64,000 bases of DNA from Rachicladosporium sp. CCFEE 5018 (GCA_002077045.2 KZ111164.1:7444-71443); one strand, 5' to 3'; shown: positions 30,771 to 42,254, numbered from the stretch's first letter. Translations and numbers: made by a program. Notes: a model not told the origin generated them from the letters alone.

Positions 30771-31270
30771 TGGGCATGATGCTGTGCTGGAGGGGAATGA
30801 TTGAGACGAGGAGACTTGTGAGTTAGCGAGGCGCTTGGAGTTTTGACGAATGGCACGGTCTTCACGATCAGTTCGAATTGAGAACCTTTGGAGCAATCCC
30901 GTTCGTTCACAAATAACGCCTCCAAGGCGAGGCACCACCCGCTGAGTGGCCGAATCTTCGGGTCTTGAGCCTCGCGATGATGGGGAACTTGAGGGTCTGC
31001 ATGGCGCCATCAACACTAAGCTATGTTGTGTTGGCCCGGCTGATTGCTTTGGCTTTCGCGACACCGCCATCGCTGGCCACGCTGCAAAGGCCATACTCCT
31101 AGCTGTGACGTCTGTGTTTTCGACGCTCCCTGTCTCCATGCTGTTCGCAGCTCGTGCATAACATGCAATGCTCGTTCCGGCGTCCGCTCAGCACTGCCGA
31201 TGAGCAGCTCGACCCAGGCGACTCGCCATCTAGCACTCCCACAGCCTCAACGAGACTCCACAACACCACC
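30771..31270. other. Convergent intergenic region, not homologous to its A counterpart
   Basis: Same length class as 11900-12399 but hardly alignable with it. No tRNA, ORF or repeat recognised. Confidence 0.5.
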
Positions 31271-32262
31271 CTACTCCTCCATCTTCCCATCATCTTCCTC
31301 ATCCTCACCCTCCAGGCTTTTCTTCGCCAACCTCTCCGCCTCCTCCCTCAACGCCTTGGGCACCTCCTCATGCTTTCCCTTTGTAGGCCCGCTAACAGCA
31401 CTCACCCACGTCATTTCGAGCTCAAACTCCTTGTCCTTGCTCTCCTCGTGCGCCACATAGATAATCCTCGCCGCCTCCTTCACGCCCTCCTCCAAGCTTA
31501 TCGTCGCACCCTTCTTTGGATCCAGATCCAGCTTCTCCAGCTCCGCCTTGGCCGCCTGCCTGCCCTTGCCCGTCGCAGCACCATAATACCCCCAATACGC
31601 ACCGCTCGGCTCAATCATGTAGAGATACGGTCCACCCTCTTTGGCGCCCTTCGTCTTCCCTCCCGCACCAGTCGAAGGACCCTTCCCAACCACTCCATCA
31701 ACATCGACCTCGGTCTCCGCGTCCCAGCCACCAAGAATGGCAGTCACGCCGAAAGGTCGCACGCCGCTGCTGGTCGTGTACATTTGCACGTAGGCGCCCA
31801 TGCGGTCTGCAAGGGAGGTGACGGGGATGGGCGCTTTGTAGGTGCTGCGCCAGGAGGAGGCTTCGTCGCGGGCACGGGAGACGAGATGGCGGCCGTCGGG
31901 GAGGAGGCCGGCTGAGACCTGGGGCGAGTGTCAGTGCTTGTCGGCGTATCCTAATCGATGTACTGCATTGCAACATACGATGCCGACGTTCCGATCCACT
32001 GTAGCAATCCGTCTATTCGCATCCTTCTTCTGTAGCTTACTCGTCACGAGCTTCTCAAGCGCGAGGACAACACCATCTTTGCATCTTATTCCAATCGCTG
32101 TGCCGCCATTCTCAACCGCCTTGACGGCATACTCGACTTGGAAGTTGCGGCCATCGGGGGAGTAGACGGAGTTGGAGAGATCGTAGCCTGTGCCTATCGA
32201 CGTCTACATGTAATTGGTCAGTTAGTAGCTCCGCTAGAGTCGCTGAAGTGCAAACAGACCAT
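31271..32262 (-). CDS. 20S proteasome subunit alpha-7 (PSMA3/Pre10 type), copy B
   Basis: Exons 32260-32262 (ATG alone), 31979-32203 and 31271-31918 match copy A base for base in length and give 291 residues. Visible replacements are Pro for Ala in EGGPYLYM and Lys for Arg in TKGKHEE. The single-codon first exon is kept, so it is not an error of one copy. Both copies look functional. Confidence 0.93.
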
Positions 32263-32747
32263 TCTGCGGGCGATGTGGTATAGCTGAAAGGATGCGTAGG
32301 TATCAGTGTTGAGCGTGCGAGGGTGGCAAATGTTTATTCGACAGGGACGTGCTGGTGGGAGAGGAGTGAATGAGTGTATGCAACTACTTTGTATTGTTAA
32401 AGTGAAGCTCGACGTTGTAGGCTGCGCTTAGCGCGTCACCGACTCGCGCCTGCAGCTTCAACATGTCTTGGCACATTGAATACTACAACACATATTGTTA
32501 GCCGCGCGCATTGAGACGGTAACAGTCAGACTTCATAGCACATTCCTGTGACCGACGGCAGGGAATGCGATAGGTGAGTCTTAAGTAGAGCACCGCTGTA
32601 CAGCCTAACGCGGCCCTATAATACTACCGCTACGTCTAGCCAACCCAGCGATGTAAGCTTTCCTGCTCAGCGCTCTTATCGTACACAGCATGAGGAGCTG
32701 CCCAGGTCTGACTGCAGGAGACTTTACTCTGCAGTTCACTGCCGCTT
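32263..32747. other. Promoter of proteasome alpha-7 and 3' end of PRP39, copy B
   Basis: Counterpart of 13392-13899, no gene seen. Confidence 0.4.
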
Positions 32748-34866
32748 TCACTCCTTCCCGAGCGCAGTGCTCACCCCCAGGCTTCCATTCTTCCCCTCAC
32801 TGACCACCCTCATGCTCGCTGGTCCATTCACCTCAGCATCCAACTGCAAGTAATCCTGAACGGCAGACTTCCCGCCCCGATCGAGCAGATACTGCAAGTA
32901 CTTCGTGCTGACATCCCTCACAAACCCCTCGTCGAGCGCCTGCTTCCATCCCTTGACAGCATCATGCACCGTCTTGATCCTCGACTGCCGGATGTTCTCA
33001 TCGGACGTAGGCTGCGTCAACTCAAACTCTAGCCACGTTGACCAGAACGCTTGAACGCCGAAGAACTGCGCTTGCGTGGATTGATAGAGCTTGCGTGCGC
33101 CCTCACTGTCAGCCTTACACTGATATAACACGCAAGCCCACTCAGCTACAAGCGCGCCTCGGGTCTCGCTGTTGCAGTCTGGACTCTCGCTATACCGCCG
33201 CAGTAGCTCGATCCCAGCATCCACACCATACTGCCGTCTGTGAAGGTTGACGAGCGATTTGATGGTCTCGAAGTGACTAGGCATGAGCATCAGGACAGCC
33301 TCGTGGATGGCCTCTGCAACATCAACACGGCCTTGCGATTCCTCGAAGTACGCGTAATGTAGTCTGATCGCTGGCTGCGCGATGGGAACGTAGATCGTGC
33401 TCGCGCGCTGATAGGCATTGCGCACTTCCTCCTGCTTATCTTTCTGCGAGGCCAGCCAGCGTGCATAGCGGAACCAGAACTCATCATAGTTTGCTGCAGT
33501 GACCAGGCACCGCTCGTACAGAAACTTCGTCCGCATGTAGTCTCCTTGAGCTTCTTCATAGTCGAGATACTTGCCCCAGTTCGTGAGCTGCTCATCGTCG
33601 AGCTCAGTGACGTGGTAGTAAGGTCGTTTGATGCCTTGCTCGTATGTCCATCGTGCTGACACCTCTGCCTGTGTCTTGCTGAAGATCTCCCAATGATATG
33701 CATCAAGCCGCGTGCGCATGTCGCGATCGACATCCCCAGGTTGGTTTGCAGTCTGCTCCACTTCTGAGATGTACTGCGCGATGATGTTGGCTGACGCGAG
33801 CTTCTCAAGTGGCTGCTGCTTGCTCATGCTGTTGTAGCGTTCAAAGTATCGAGAGTATTGATGGAGTGGCAGATGAATGATGCGGCCGAGGATGGCGAAG
33901 ATGCGATCTTGGTCCTCCAGCCGCTCTTCGAATTCGATGAACTTGTCCCAGAAGGGATGCGCGAGGAAGTCTTGCCCACAGCTCTCTGCGCCTCGCTCGA
34001 ATAGCCTGATCAGGTGGTGTCAGCATTGTCGGTGACAGCGGTGGGAAGTGGAGGATGTGCGGGAGGTGGGCGCGAACATTGTGCAGAAATGCCTTCTGTG
34101 TGCATGTGCTCATGATAGTGCAAGAATGGAGATGCTAGGTTGCGACTCGACTCGCGTGTGTAGGCGGAGGGCAAAACAATCGGAGCTCGATCTCAAAGAC
34201 AAGTGCGCTATTCGTCGATGCTGATCGGAACGTAAGACTCGGTCATGAGATATCGGGGCAGAAGTCTCACCAACAGAGCATGTAGCCATGCAAAGGGCCC
34301 AACGCGCAAGATCGCGCAAGCTGTGGTGTTATGGGCACAGGATAGGAAAGGGGTACCCGGTAACTTACTCTCTGATCACATCGACGTCGTGGTTTGTCTC
34401 GACCTTGAAGGCGCAGTAGTTGGTCCAGAGGTCGACTGACATGCCAATGCTAGCGACACCGCGCTCGTAAACCTAGCCTTGTCAGCTATCGTTCACTTCC
34501 GCAGGTACAGGTGTCCCACCATCTCCGCAGCCTCGCTGCCAGCGATCGAAAACTCTAGATCCGCATATCTCTTCCAGAAGCCGTAGAATAGTGGCCATTT
34601 CGCTAGGAATTGATCGTATGTGTCACGGGTTGCTGCGATCGCTTGAGGACTCGAGTTGCGATTCAGACCACCTTCTTGCGCCTCAGCAGCACGTACAAGC
34701 TTCTCCCAGTGTTCGAAGTCTTCCGGCTCGGCGACCTACGCCATGTTATTAGTAGGCTGATGTATGCGCGCGTACCTTGACGACAGGCGGGGGGGAAGTA
34801 GGAGCTAACCACTTGCGCACTCAGCTTGCGCAACTCGGCGTCATCTGTGAAGCTGAAGTCAGGCAT
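32748..34866 (-). CDS. prp39: PRP39 U1 snRNP splicing factor, copy B, intact
   Basis: Four exons: 34810-34866, 34520-34735, 34369-34472 and 32748-34005, in total 1,635 bases or 544 residues. The introns have GT..AG ends; the second is only 47 bases with acceptor CTAG at 34473-34476, and the third is 363 bases. The protein is built of HAT repeats: FEHWEKLVRAAE, FWKRYADLEF, LWTNYCAFK, FWDKFIEFE, NWGKYLDYEE, FWFRYARWL and FWSTWLEFEL. It is a structural scaffold of U1 snRNP. The family is typically 500-650 residues, so this is full length. It shares a short promoter with the CID gene. This is the only undamaged PRP39 in the window. Confidence 0.93.
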
Positions 34867-35073
34867 TGCGCACGCTTCATGCAGAGCACAGCGAATGATG
34901 GAGATGATGGGGAGTGGCAAAGGGGAGTAGCAGTGGCAGTGGCTCTGCTGGTGAAGGGTAGAAGACGCTGAGGTTCAAGTTCACTGGCGCGCAAGATGCC
35001 TCGGACAGCAGCTCCGCAGAGCCTCACTGCGCTAGCAGAGCCAAGCGAGAGCCACTGACTCTCGCACATATGA
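34867..35073. promoter_or_regulatory. Bidirectional promoter between PRP39 and CID gene, copy B
   Basis: Counterpart of 15978-16184 with the same length and a few substitutions, so the spacing of the two genes is kept. Confidence 0.55.
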
Positions 35074-36207
35074 ATGCACGGCAGTCGTAGCCTGTATGTA
35101 TACACCTCACAGAAGCGCAGCATGAGCATCTCAGTAGCCAAAGCGGTCTTCACGAGCACGCTGCTCCGGCGCGACTTCGACAGTGCAGCACCAGACATAT
35201 CCCGAGACGATGCGGTACTCTTCACGCGAGCTCTGTCACGAGCATCGAACATATGTACCAAGGCAGAAGTCAAAGCATGCAAAGACTTCATTACCCGGAA
35301 CATCATTCCCTCAGCTACGAGGACCACGGCGTTGTCGAAGTATCTGGTCGCTTTCAGCAAGTCCTGCACGTCTCCGATCGCCGACGATCTCGAGGGAATT
35401 GAAGATTCTGGGACTAGAAAGTCGAGAGACCCTCCAACGGCAGCGTTTCGCAGGCTGCATCTTACTTACGTACTGCACGATGTGCTGTGCTTCATGTTCA
35501 CACGGCTGAAGGACGGACCGCACGCAAAACAGAGCACTAGCAGCCCTGCTTGCACCGAGGCTTTGAAGTCCGCCATCCAGTCGCTTGCCCACCTGGCAGC
35601 TCACAGCGAAGGCAACGGACCTAGCACTACCCTGGCATCCGTCCAGCGCATTGTTGACTACTGGGAGCTGCTCGCGATCTTCACATCCGAGCAATGCAGC
35701 GATCTGCAATCGTCTATCACAGTCTCTCGCACATGGGACGATCTAGACCGCCACCTCGCCTCCCAAGAAGCCAAAGCAATCCTCGACGAGCAACGCCGAA
35801 AAGGCGAAGAAAGCAAGTGGATCCTCCCGCGCCAACACCACCTCCCTCACGACCCAACAACACCCTGGCACGATCTCCCTGCAACAAATGCACTCTACCA
35901 GAAGCGAATGCGTGGCTTCCCCATCCATGCCAACGCGCTGAAGCCAGGTGGAGTGTACCTGCAGCGTGGCGGGCAGCAGGCGAGTGAGAGTCTGCGGCGG
36001 GATGTAGAGCAGCTGCATCGTGAAGCGCTGCGGTGTTTTGACAAGTATACTGATGCTGAGGAGGTGAAGGATGTAGACGCGCTGGGGAGTGTAGTGTGGA
36101 AGGACCGGGAGCGGCCGACGAGGAACTACTACGGCTTTACTTATGAAGGGATTGCAAAGCGGAAAGAGGCTGATCGTCAGCCTGCGTGGTATCTGAGCAT
36201 GTCATGA
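35074..36207 (+). CDS. CID-domain protein, copy B
   Basis: 377 residues, five more than A (QPAWYLSMS), because the A stop TAG is TAT here. The variable linker around residues 100-120 (SPIADDLEGIEDSGTRKSRD) differs clearly from A. The helical CID core and the YYGFTYEGIA tail are nearly unchanged. A start at the second Met (35122) is more likely by family pattern. Confidence 0.75.
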   Translation: MHGSRSLYVYTSQKRSMSISVAKAVFTSTLLRRDFDSAAPDISRDDAVLFTRALSRASNICTKAEVKACKDFITRNIIPSATRTTALSKYLVAFSKSCTSPIADDLEGIEDSGTRKSRDPPTAAFRRLHLTYVLHDVLCFMFTRLKDGPHAKQSTSSPACTEALKSAIQSLAHLAAHSEGNGPSTTLASVQRIVDYWELLAIFTSEQCSDLQSSITVSRTWDDLDRHLASQEAKAILDEQRRKGEESKWILPRQHHLPHDPTTPWHDLPATNALYQKRMRGFPIHANALKPGGVYLQRGGQQASESLRRDVEQLHREALRCFDKYTDAEEVKDVDALGSVVWKDRERPTRNYYGFTYEGIAKRKEADRQPAWYLSMS

Positions 36208-36295
36208 AAGGCTGGAAGATCATCAAGAGAAGGACAAGACCATTTCCTGTAACAACAAACTTTTCAATGCCCTCCCTTGTCTATCTGTCTACTCT

Positions 36296-37699
36296 TCAGA
36301 ACCCCAGCAACGCACTAGCACCCGCCTCACTGCATACATACACCGTCTCATGCTTGTCCGTGAACCCGTTGAACCTGGTAGCGCTACATTTCGTGTACGC
36401 ACCCATGTCCTCGAAGTACAGCCAGTCCCCAACATCGACTAGCTGCGGGGAAGTCCAAGACTCGGCAATGCAGTCGATCCCATCACAAGTAGGTCCCCAG
36501 ATCGAGTACTCGATTGCCTTGTGCTGCGCAGATCTGTCGGCAGAAGTCTCGTCATCGGACGAGCTGTAGCCGGAGTCGGCGAGAGAAAGGCTGCTGGAGC
36601 AGTGGAGTCCATTGATTCGGCGAGCACAGGATAGCACCTGCGGGACCGGATGCTGGTGGTCGAATATGATGCTGCTAAAGTTGCCGTAGACGCCGTCGTT
36701 GAGGTAGAGCATATAGCTGTGCAGTCCAGTGACCGGATCCTGCACGGTACGACGAGCAATGACATTGCAGGCCAGGGTGAAGGCAGCGCTGGTGTAGTAC
36801 CGGCCAGGCTCGGCGATGATACGAACGCTGAGCGAGAAGTTTTGATCGAGTGCTTGGGACAACGCAGCGGCCATCTCATCGAATGTCTCGCTGATGAAAC
36901 CACCGCCGACGTCGAGAGTGTGGGGTGTGAAGCCAAGAGCCAGAGCCTGGTCAAAGACGTTGCGGGCGTCCGAGACGGCCTTGTGGAAGGCAGTCGGATC
37001 CGATGCGCCAGATCCAACATGAAAGGCCACGCCTGCGATGTCCAGGTCTAGCTCTCGAGCAAGTGCAAGCAGCTCAGGCACACTGTCCATGCTAGCGCCA
37101 AACTTCTGACTCAGGCGACAGAGACTGGCCGAGTCGTCCGTCAAGATCCTGAGGTACAGCTCAGCCTGCGGACAGATCGCCTTGATCTTGTACAGCTCAT
37201 CAGTATTGTCGAAGGTCATCTGCTTGACACCCTGTTGAGCGCTGTAGCGCAGGTAGCTCTTGGTCTTGCACGGCTGCGCGTAGATGATGCGGGACGGCTC
37301 AACGCCCGCCTGCAAGACCTGCTCGATCTCCGTCTTGCTCGCACAGTCGAAGCCAGATCCAAGTGCCGCTAGCAGCTTGATGATGACAGGATCCGGGTTG
37401 CACTTTACAGCGTAGTGCGGCGTGACCCGGCCGAGATGCTTCTTCCAGCGCATGTGCTGGCGGTAGACTTCTCCCATATCCGCCACAAAGAAGGCATCCT
37501 CCTCTCCCGCCACACAGGTGTCCGTATCGATTGCACGCACACGCTTCTGCAGCGCGGCGCCAATCATCTCCTTCGCCACATTTGTCCCATTGAGACGCTC
37601 AACTGCTGGCACTGCAAAGCCATGACCTCCTTTCACGTGATTATTGGTCACTGACAGATACGCATTGTCGTTGTTGTAGTCGATGGCGCTAGGTGCCAT
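36296..37699 (-). CDS. Ornithine decarboxylase, copy B, complete
   Basis: From the ATG at 37699 (MAPSAIDYNND) the protein has 467 residues; a further in-frame ATG at 37741 would add 14 but does not look like the family start. PLP Lys is at residue 99 (PHYAVKCNPDP). HVGSG, EPGRYY, the catalytic Cys in WGPTCDGID and the final DVGDWLYFEDMGAYT are present, so it should be active. It decarboxylates ornithine to putrescine in the cytosol. It is tail-to-tail with the CID gene, 88 bases apart. A conserved upstream ORF lies in the leader. Compared with A+C it has changes such as QNFSLSVRI for QHFLPSVRI. Confidence 0.96.
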   Translation of the reverse strand: MAPSAIDYNNDNAYLSVTNNHVKGGHGFAVPAVERLNGTNVAKEMIGAALQKRVRAIDTDTCVAGEEDAFFVADMGEVYRQHMRWKKHLGRVTPHYAVKCNPDPVIIKLLAALGSGFDCASKTEIEQVLQAGVEPSRIIYAQPCKTKSYLRYSAQQGVKQMTFDNTDELYKIKAICPQAELYLRILTDDSASLCRLSQKFGASMDSVPELLALARELDLDIAGVAFHVGSGASDPTAFHKAVSDARNVFDQALALGFTPHTLDVGGGFISETFDEMAAALSQALDQNFSLSVRIIAEPGRYYTSAAFTLACNVIARRTVQDPVTGLHSYMLYLNDGVYGNFSSIIFDHQHPVPQVLSCARRINGLHCSSSLSLADSGYSSSDDETSADRSAQHKAIEYSIWGPTCDGIDCIAESWTSPQLVDVGDWLYFEDMGAYTKCSATRFNGFTDKHETVYVCSEAGASALLGF

Positions 37700-37756
37700 T
37701 CCCTTGCAAGAGAACAGACTGAGTATTGGAAGTAATTGCAAGTGTCCCGACTGGTC

Positions 37757-38107
37757 TTAGGGAGGTTTGAAGGGAGCGAAGCCCGACGCGATCAAACTTG
37801 GGCGAGGCCTCGCAGAGTCTTCCCCGTTCAAGGGAAGAGCCCCAAGGAAGCGCTGATGCGGCAGCTCAGGGATTGGAGGTGACGGGGATGGGTTGGATTG
37901 CGGGTCAAGCAGCAAAGATTCGAGGTCCTGTGAAGGAATGGTGGTGGTGTTTGGGTGGCAGCTTCCTGTCGAGGCTGCCCGATATCGTTGTGATGAGGTT
38001 GCAATGCGTCCACTTGTTTTGTGAACAGTGTTCGGGTGGATGTGGCGAGGGTGAGTGTATGTTGAGTAATTCTTCTGTGGGACTCGGCATGGCAAGAATT
38101 CCCTCAT
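37757..38107 (-). promoter_or_regulatory. Upstream ORF in the ornithine decarboxylase leader, copy B
   Basis: A 116-codon frame ends 57 bases before the decarboxylase ATG. It stays open in C with the same stop and similar length. It is Pro/Ser-rich (SNPSPSPPIPELP, ends FAPFKPP). Long leaders with an upstream ORF are known for the Neurospora ornithine decarboxylase mRNA. The few differences between copies mostly change residues, so the peptide itself may not matter. Confidence 0.4.
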
Positions 38108-39006
38108 GCATGTGCACGAGCCTCAGGCAAAATTTCGCGTTGTGTAGGCAATGACGTGGAAGGGACATACACACATTCTGCACGCATGCTCTTGACAGCT
38201 CACCACCGAAAATATATAGGTGATTCCTGATCGAGAACCGTGCTACCACTTGTCAGCGGCCGGGAAGGCACAACCCGAGTCTCGAGCCTATACACTGTAG
38301 CGCATGAGAAGAGATTTACGGTCCTATGGTGCACTAGCGACTTACCAGCTCTGCTCGTGTTCTGAGCGTGCCTGATCAGACGTCAGCACAGCGGCCTTGG
38401 TCAAGATCATCATCCACGCTTGTTCAGCCGTTGAGTTCGCGCTCGACGCTGGCGTGGTTGGCTAGATCGCCATGGACAAAACGCCAATCTTGGGCTGCAG
38501 TTCGCGGCTGTGTCCAATGTCGAATCACATCGAGGCTTTGCTGCTCACGCCACGTTCTCCATACATGTTACGCGGGGCCGCAGTCACTTCCATCTCATGA
38601 GAGCAATGATGGAGCCGCTCAATTGTTCGGCAGCTTGACTCAATGGCTTCTCATCACTGTCATGAGCGCCTGCTCAATACGACAATACGCGCGCATTTGC
38701 CCTCCGCTGGCTCACGAAGTCGACATACTGGCATACTCGGGTGGTCCGACCAGGTATGCTGCGCTGATGCCGATGTATGTCGCCCGGGTGGTGCCAGTGA
38801 GGCCGTGATTGGTCTGCACACAGGCCGGTTTGTGATGTATCTCATGATGGTCTGACAGAAGCTACTTACATTCCGTCCTCTCGAAGTGTGGCTGGCGTGC
38901 TGCTACCAAATGCATCTGACACAGGAGCACACCTACTTAAACAGGATTGCAAGTTGACCACATTCCGTTTCCACTTTCCCACTTCCCAATCAGCTATATC
39001 TAAATC
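38108..39006. other. Intergenic region upstream of BBE oxidase, copy B
   Basis: About 900 bases. A 146-codon plus ORF at 38368-38808 begins only with GTG and runs to a different end in C, so I do not call it. The region should hold the decarboxylase and oxidase promoters. Confidence 0.4.
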
Positions 39007-40561
39007 ATGAGTATCGTCTTCAATCTGAGCGACCAGGAGCGAGGAGTGCGAGACCTCATCAAGAACGCCTTGGGCTCCGATGATACGCTGTACGCTTTCG
39101 CCGATGAGCCATTGTACCAATTCAACCACGTCAAGCTCTATAACCTTGACATTCGTACTCGACCAGATGCCGTCACGTACCCAAGAACACCGGAGCAGGT
39201 CGCCGCAATCGTGGGAGCAGCTGCAAAGGCAGGGCTAGCTGTCCAGGCCAAGTCTGGCGGGCATAGCTATTGTAACTTCTCCTCTCCAGATCGCGGCATT
39301 GTGGTCGATCTGAGGAACATGAAGAAATTCTCCCTGAACACGGAGACGTGGCGCGCTACGGTGGGCGGCGGAATGCTATTGGGCGAGCTAGACGATTCCT
39401 TGTATAGTCCCCATAAGCGGGCAGTGGCTCATGGTGAGTGTGCCGAGACGTCGACTGAACATGGGACTGATGTCGTGCACGAAAGGTGTTTGTCCACAGG
39501 TCGGTCTGGGAGGGCACGCCACAATCGGTGGGTTGGGTCCGAGTTCTCGTCTCTTCGGAATGGCTCTCGATCACGTAGAGGAGGTAGAGGTCGTCACAGC
39601 GGATGGCCAGATCCTGCGAGCCTCTGAGACTCAGCACAAAGATCTCTTTTGGGCGCTCAAAGGCGCCGGTGCGTCGTTCGGCATCATTACCGAATTCGTC
39701 CTTCGCACTGAAAAGGCCCCCGGGGAGACTGTCCAATACAAATACTCATTCACCTCGGGCTCCTGGACCGAGATGGCGGATGTCTTCAAGACCTGGCAGA
39801 GGTTTATCGCCGATCCCGACCTGACGTGGCGTTTCGCGACGACGGCGACCATCACGACTCTCGGCCTCTCCATCAGCGGGACTTTCTATGGATCCAACTC
39901 GGAATTCGAGCAGCTATCCTTGAAGCCGTACTTCCCGCTTCGCGAATCTGGTTCCAAGACCACGGTGCGCCAAAACTGGCTCGACGTGCTTACTCATGAA
40001 GCAGAACAGGTCGCTCTGAAGCTCGGAGGTGGCATACCCGCGCATGCATACACCAAGACACTCACTTTCAACGGCAGCAAGAATAATCTTCTCGATGACC
40101 CCGGAGTCGACAAGCTCTTCTCGTACATCGAGCACGCCGACAAAGGCACATTGATCTGGTTCCTGATCTTCGATCTTGCTGGTGGAAATACCAACACCGT
40201 GCCCATGGAAGCGACAGCGTACGCACATAGAGATGCGCTATACTACCTGCAGTCCTATGCAATCAGCGACAAGCTAATCAGTGGCGTCTCGGAGATCACG
40301 AAACAGTTCCTTGCTGGCGTGAACGACGTGATCGTCAATCACATGAAGGCCGATCGCGGGTACACGGATTACGGTGCGTATCCGGGATATGTGGATCTTG
40401 AGCTGGGAGCGGAGGCGCAGAAGTTGTACTGGCGGGACAATTTAGAGGAGCTGGAGCGGATCAAGGCGATATATGACCCCGGGGAGGTCTTTCGGAACCC
40501 GCAGAGTGTGCGGCCGACGGTGGCGCAAAGTAGGATTGCTACGAATGATGTAAAACTTTGA
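39007..40561 (+). CDS. BBE-like FAD oxidase (glucooligosaccharide-oxidase type), copy B, intact
   Basis: Exons 39007-39433 and 39486-40561 encode 500 residues. The FAD-binding domain has SGGHSYCNF with the flavin-linking His at residue 86, and VCPQVGLGGHAT with Cys at residue 145, the second covalent link in the bicovalent class. Later it has FWALKGAGASFGIITEF and the C-terminal BBE motif (YWRDNLEELERIKAIYDP, then VFRNPQSVRP). Such enzymes oxidise carbohydrates or secondary metabolites with O2. There is no signal peptide, unlike secreted AA7 enzymes, so an intracellular substrate is possible. It is divergent from ornithine decarboxylase. Copy C carries a frameshift. Confidence 0.9.
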
Positions 40562-41377
40562 AATGGAATCGCTTGTGACGCATGTTGTGTTCTCCCATCA
40601 GACGGTACACTTCGAATGCCTAGCTCAACGCCTTCCTTGCCTATGAGATGATGAGAGGACGACTTTAGCGTACCTACAGGAATAGGCTGTTCAGATTGAC
40701 GCTCTTGCACGGAGCTCACATATGGCTCCGTCGACTCCCTGTGTTATCATTCGTACTTTGACGGTCTCGTACTTATGTAAATGTGGATCTGTGCGTTGAC
40801 ATTTGCCATGATTGAAGCTGGAATGGTGTATGCTTGTCAGGGGCCGAATGTAATCTCCAACGCCTTGTGAATGCTCGGTAGCGATCTATAATGCGTCCGA
40901 GAAGCGCACATATAGCCCAGCGCCTGTGGAGTGCTCCTACTGTGACGGCCAATGATGTACAGTCGGATTTTGTCGGCTGTCTGACTGCATCCGAGTTGCT
41001 GACGAAAGTATTCGGCTCCGTCCCAATGTGCGGAAGACGGACCGAAAGTACCACTGACGGTGGAGGAGGCGCCTATGGTCCACCAGTAGCCGGCGGAATA
41101 TCGAAGCTTCTGTCCTGTATGCGATGTGGTGCAGTTGCGCTCCAACGCGAAGCGAATCTGCCTGAAAAAGAGGTTGGGATCTTCACCCGATCCCTGTCCT
41201 CCAGTCTCCTCCTCTCCAGTTGATCGGTCAAGCCAAGCCGGAGATCCCACTTGTCTCCGCTTGTACAAGTCATAAAGCCGTGCATTGCAGTGAACCGCCC
41301 CTGGCGTCTGCAATAGCTGCTGTGTGGCAATGGCGCCCACGTGGCGTGGTATCACCCACTGCTAACCTCTGTCCCTC
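40562..41377. other. Hypervariable intergenic tract, copy B
   Basis: About 816 bases between convergent genes. Compared with 52936-53705 it has many substitutions and indels although the coding flanks are nearly identical. A 172-codon minus ORF (40837-41355) is not kept in C. No transposase or repeat ends recognised. Confidence 0.5.
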
Positions 41378-41890
41378 TCACATGAATGCCTTCGCAATCG
41401 ACATAAGACTTCCAGCGTTGCCCATCCACCCACTGCTCTCACTCATAGCCCCATATCCGCTACTCCCGTAGTACCCTCCGCCACCCCGACTTGCCTGCCC
41501 ACCCATCGCGCCAAGAGCAGAAGGTAGATGTACCCCGAATCCCTTCAACAACCCTCCGACAGCCCCGCCAGCACTCAGCAATGGCACAACCACAGCGAAG
41601 AAGGCCTTCACTGGATGCCGTCGCGCGTAGTACCACAGCTCTTTGATCATGCGCTGCAGCTTGTGTATGATCATCGAGACGTAGCCATCGCGTGGTCGCC
41701 GCTTGTAGTATGAGCTACCGCTACCGCCGCCGCCACTCGAGAAGATGCCGCGCGAGCTACCGCCGAGGACTGAGGAGGCGGAGCGAGCATAGCTTGGTCG
41801 GGTGTAGGCGCCGCGGGAGGGCGAGTGGGAAGCGCGTCCGCCGTATGAGTGGGAGCGCGAAGTGCTGGATTCGCCGTCAAAGAGGCCCAT
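41378..41890 (-). CDS. Gly/Ser-rich small membrane protein of unknown function, copy B
   Basis: 170 residues. The N-terminal 65 residues are Ser/Arg/Gly/Tyr-rich and disordered. A basic stretch YKRRPRDGYVSMIIHKLQRM leads to a hydrophobic segment (AFFAVVVPLLSAGGAVGGLL, about residues 97-116). A Gly/Ser-rich tail with GGGGYYGSSGYGAM follows. It resembles short uncharacterised fungal proteins, and I cannot assign a role. The C copy differs in two residues (MLMHKL for MIIHKL), so it is under strong constraint. Confidence 0.7.
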   Translation of the reverse strand: MGLFDGESSTSRSHSYGGRASHSPSRGAYTRPSYARSASSVLGGSSRGIFSSGGGGSGSSYYKRRPRDGYVSMIIHKLQRMIKELWYYARRHPVKAFFAVVVPLLSAGGAVGGLLKGFGVHLPSALGAMGGQASRGGGGYYGSSGYGAMSESSGWMGNAGSLMSIAKAFM

Positions 41891-42254
41891 GGTTGGAGAT
41901 CAGTGTGGGTGTGAGTCTGTTTGAACCAGCAGCAAAGATGGGTGCACCGTGGTCGCGAGCGCATTGAAACGAGTTGATGTCCAGCCCAACGCCAGCCTCC
42001 AGAGTTTCCATTGACCAGCCAGCCCCTGCAGCCGACCCTCCCGAACCTTCTTCTTCGACACATTGAGCCGAGTATTGAGCTTGCCGAGGCCGTGTGCCGA
42101 CATATGTCGGGTGTATGTCTTTATCCACGAGATCAATAACTTCGAGAATGTGAGCCTCCAGCTTCAATCAGGCATGCATGCCTATTAGACATTGCAGCAT
42201 ATCACCAGAGTCAGGCTATCGTATCGATCGTTCACCAGAACCAGCACCGCCAAG
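41891..42254. other. Divergent promoter, small membrane protein / muconate cyclase, copy B
   Basis: About 360 bases between head-to-head genes. The part from 42060 to 42254 is kept in C. The part next to 41891 differs by indels. Confidence 0.45.

Noticed and set aside
30900..31100. Possible tRNA gene in the B-specific intergenic block
   Set aside because: I looked for the paired arms and T-loop GTTCGA context and found no consistent cloverleaf.
38368..38808. A 146-codon plus ORF upstream of the BBE oxidase
   Set aside because: It begins with GTG, and in C the frame runs on for 69 more codons into the oxidase start. No family resemblance.
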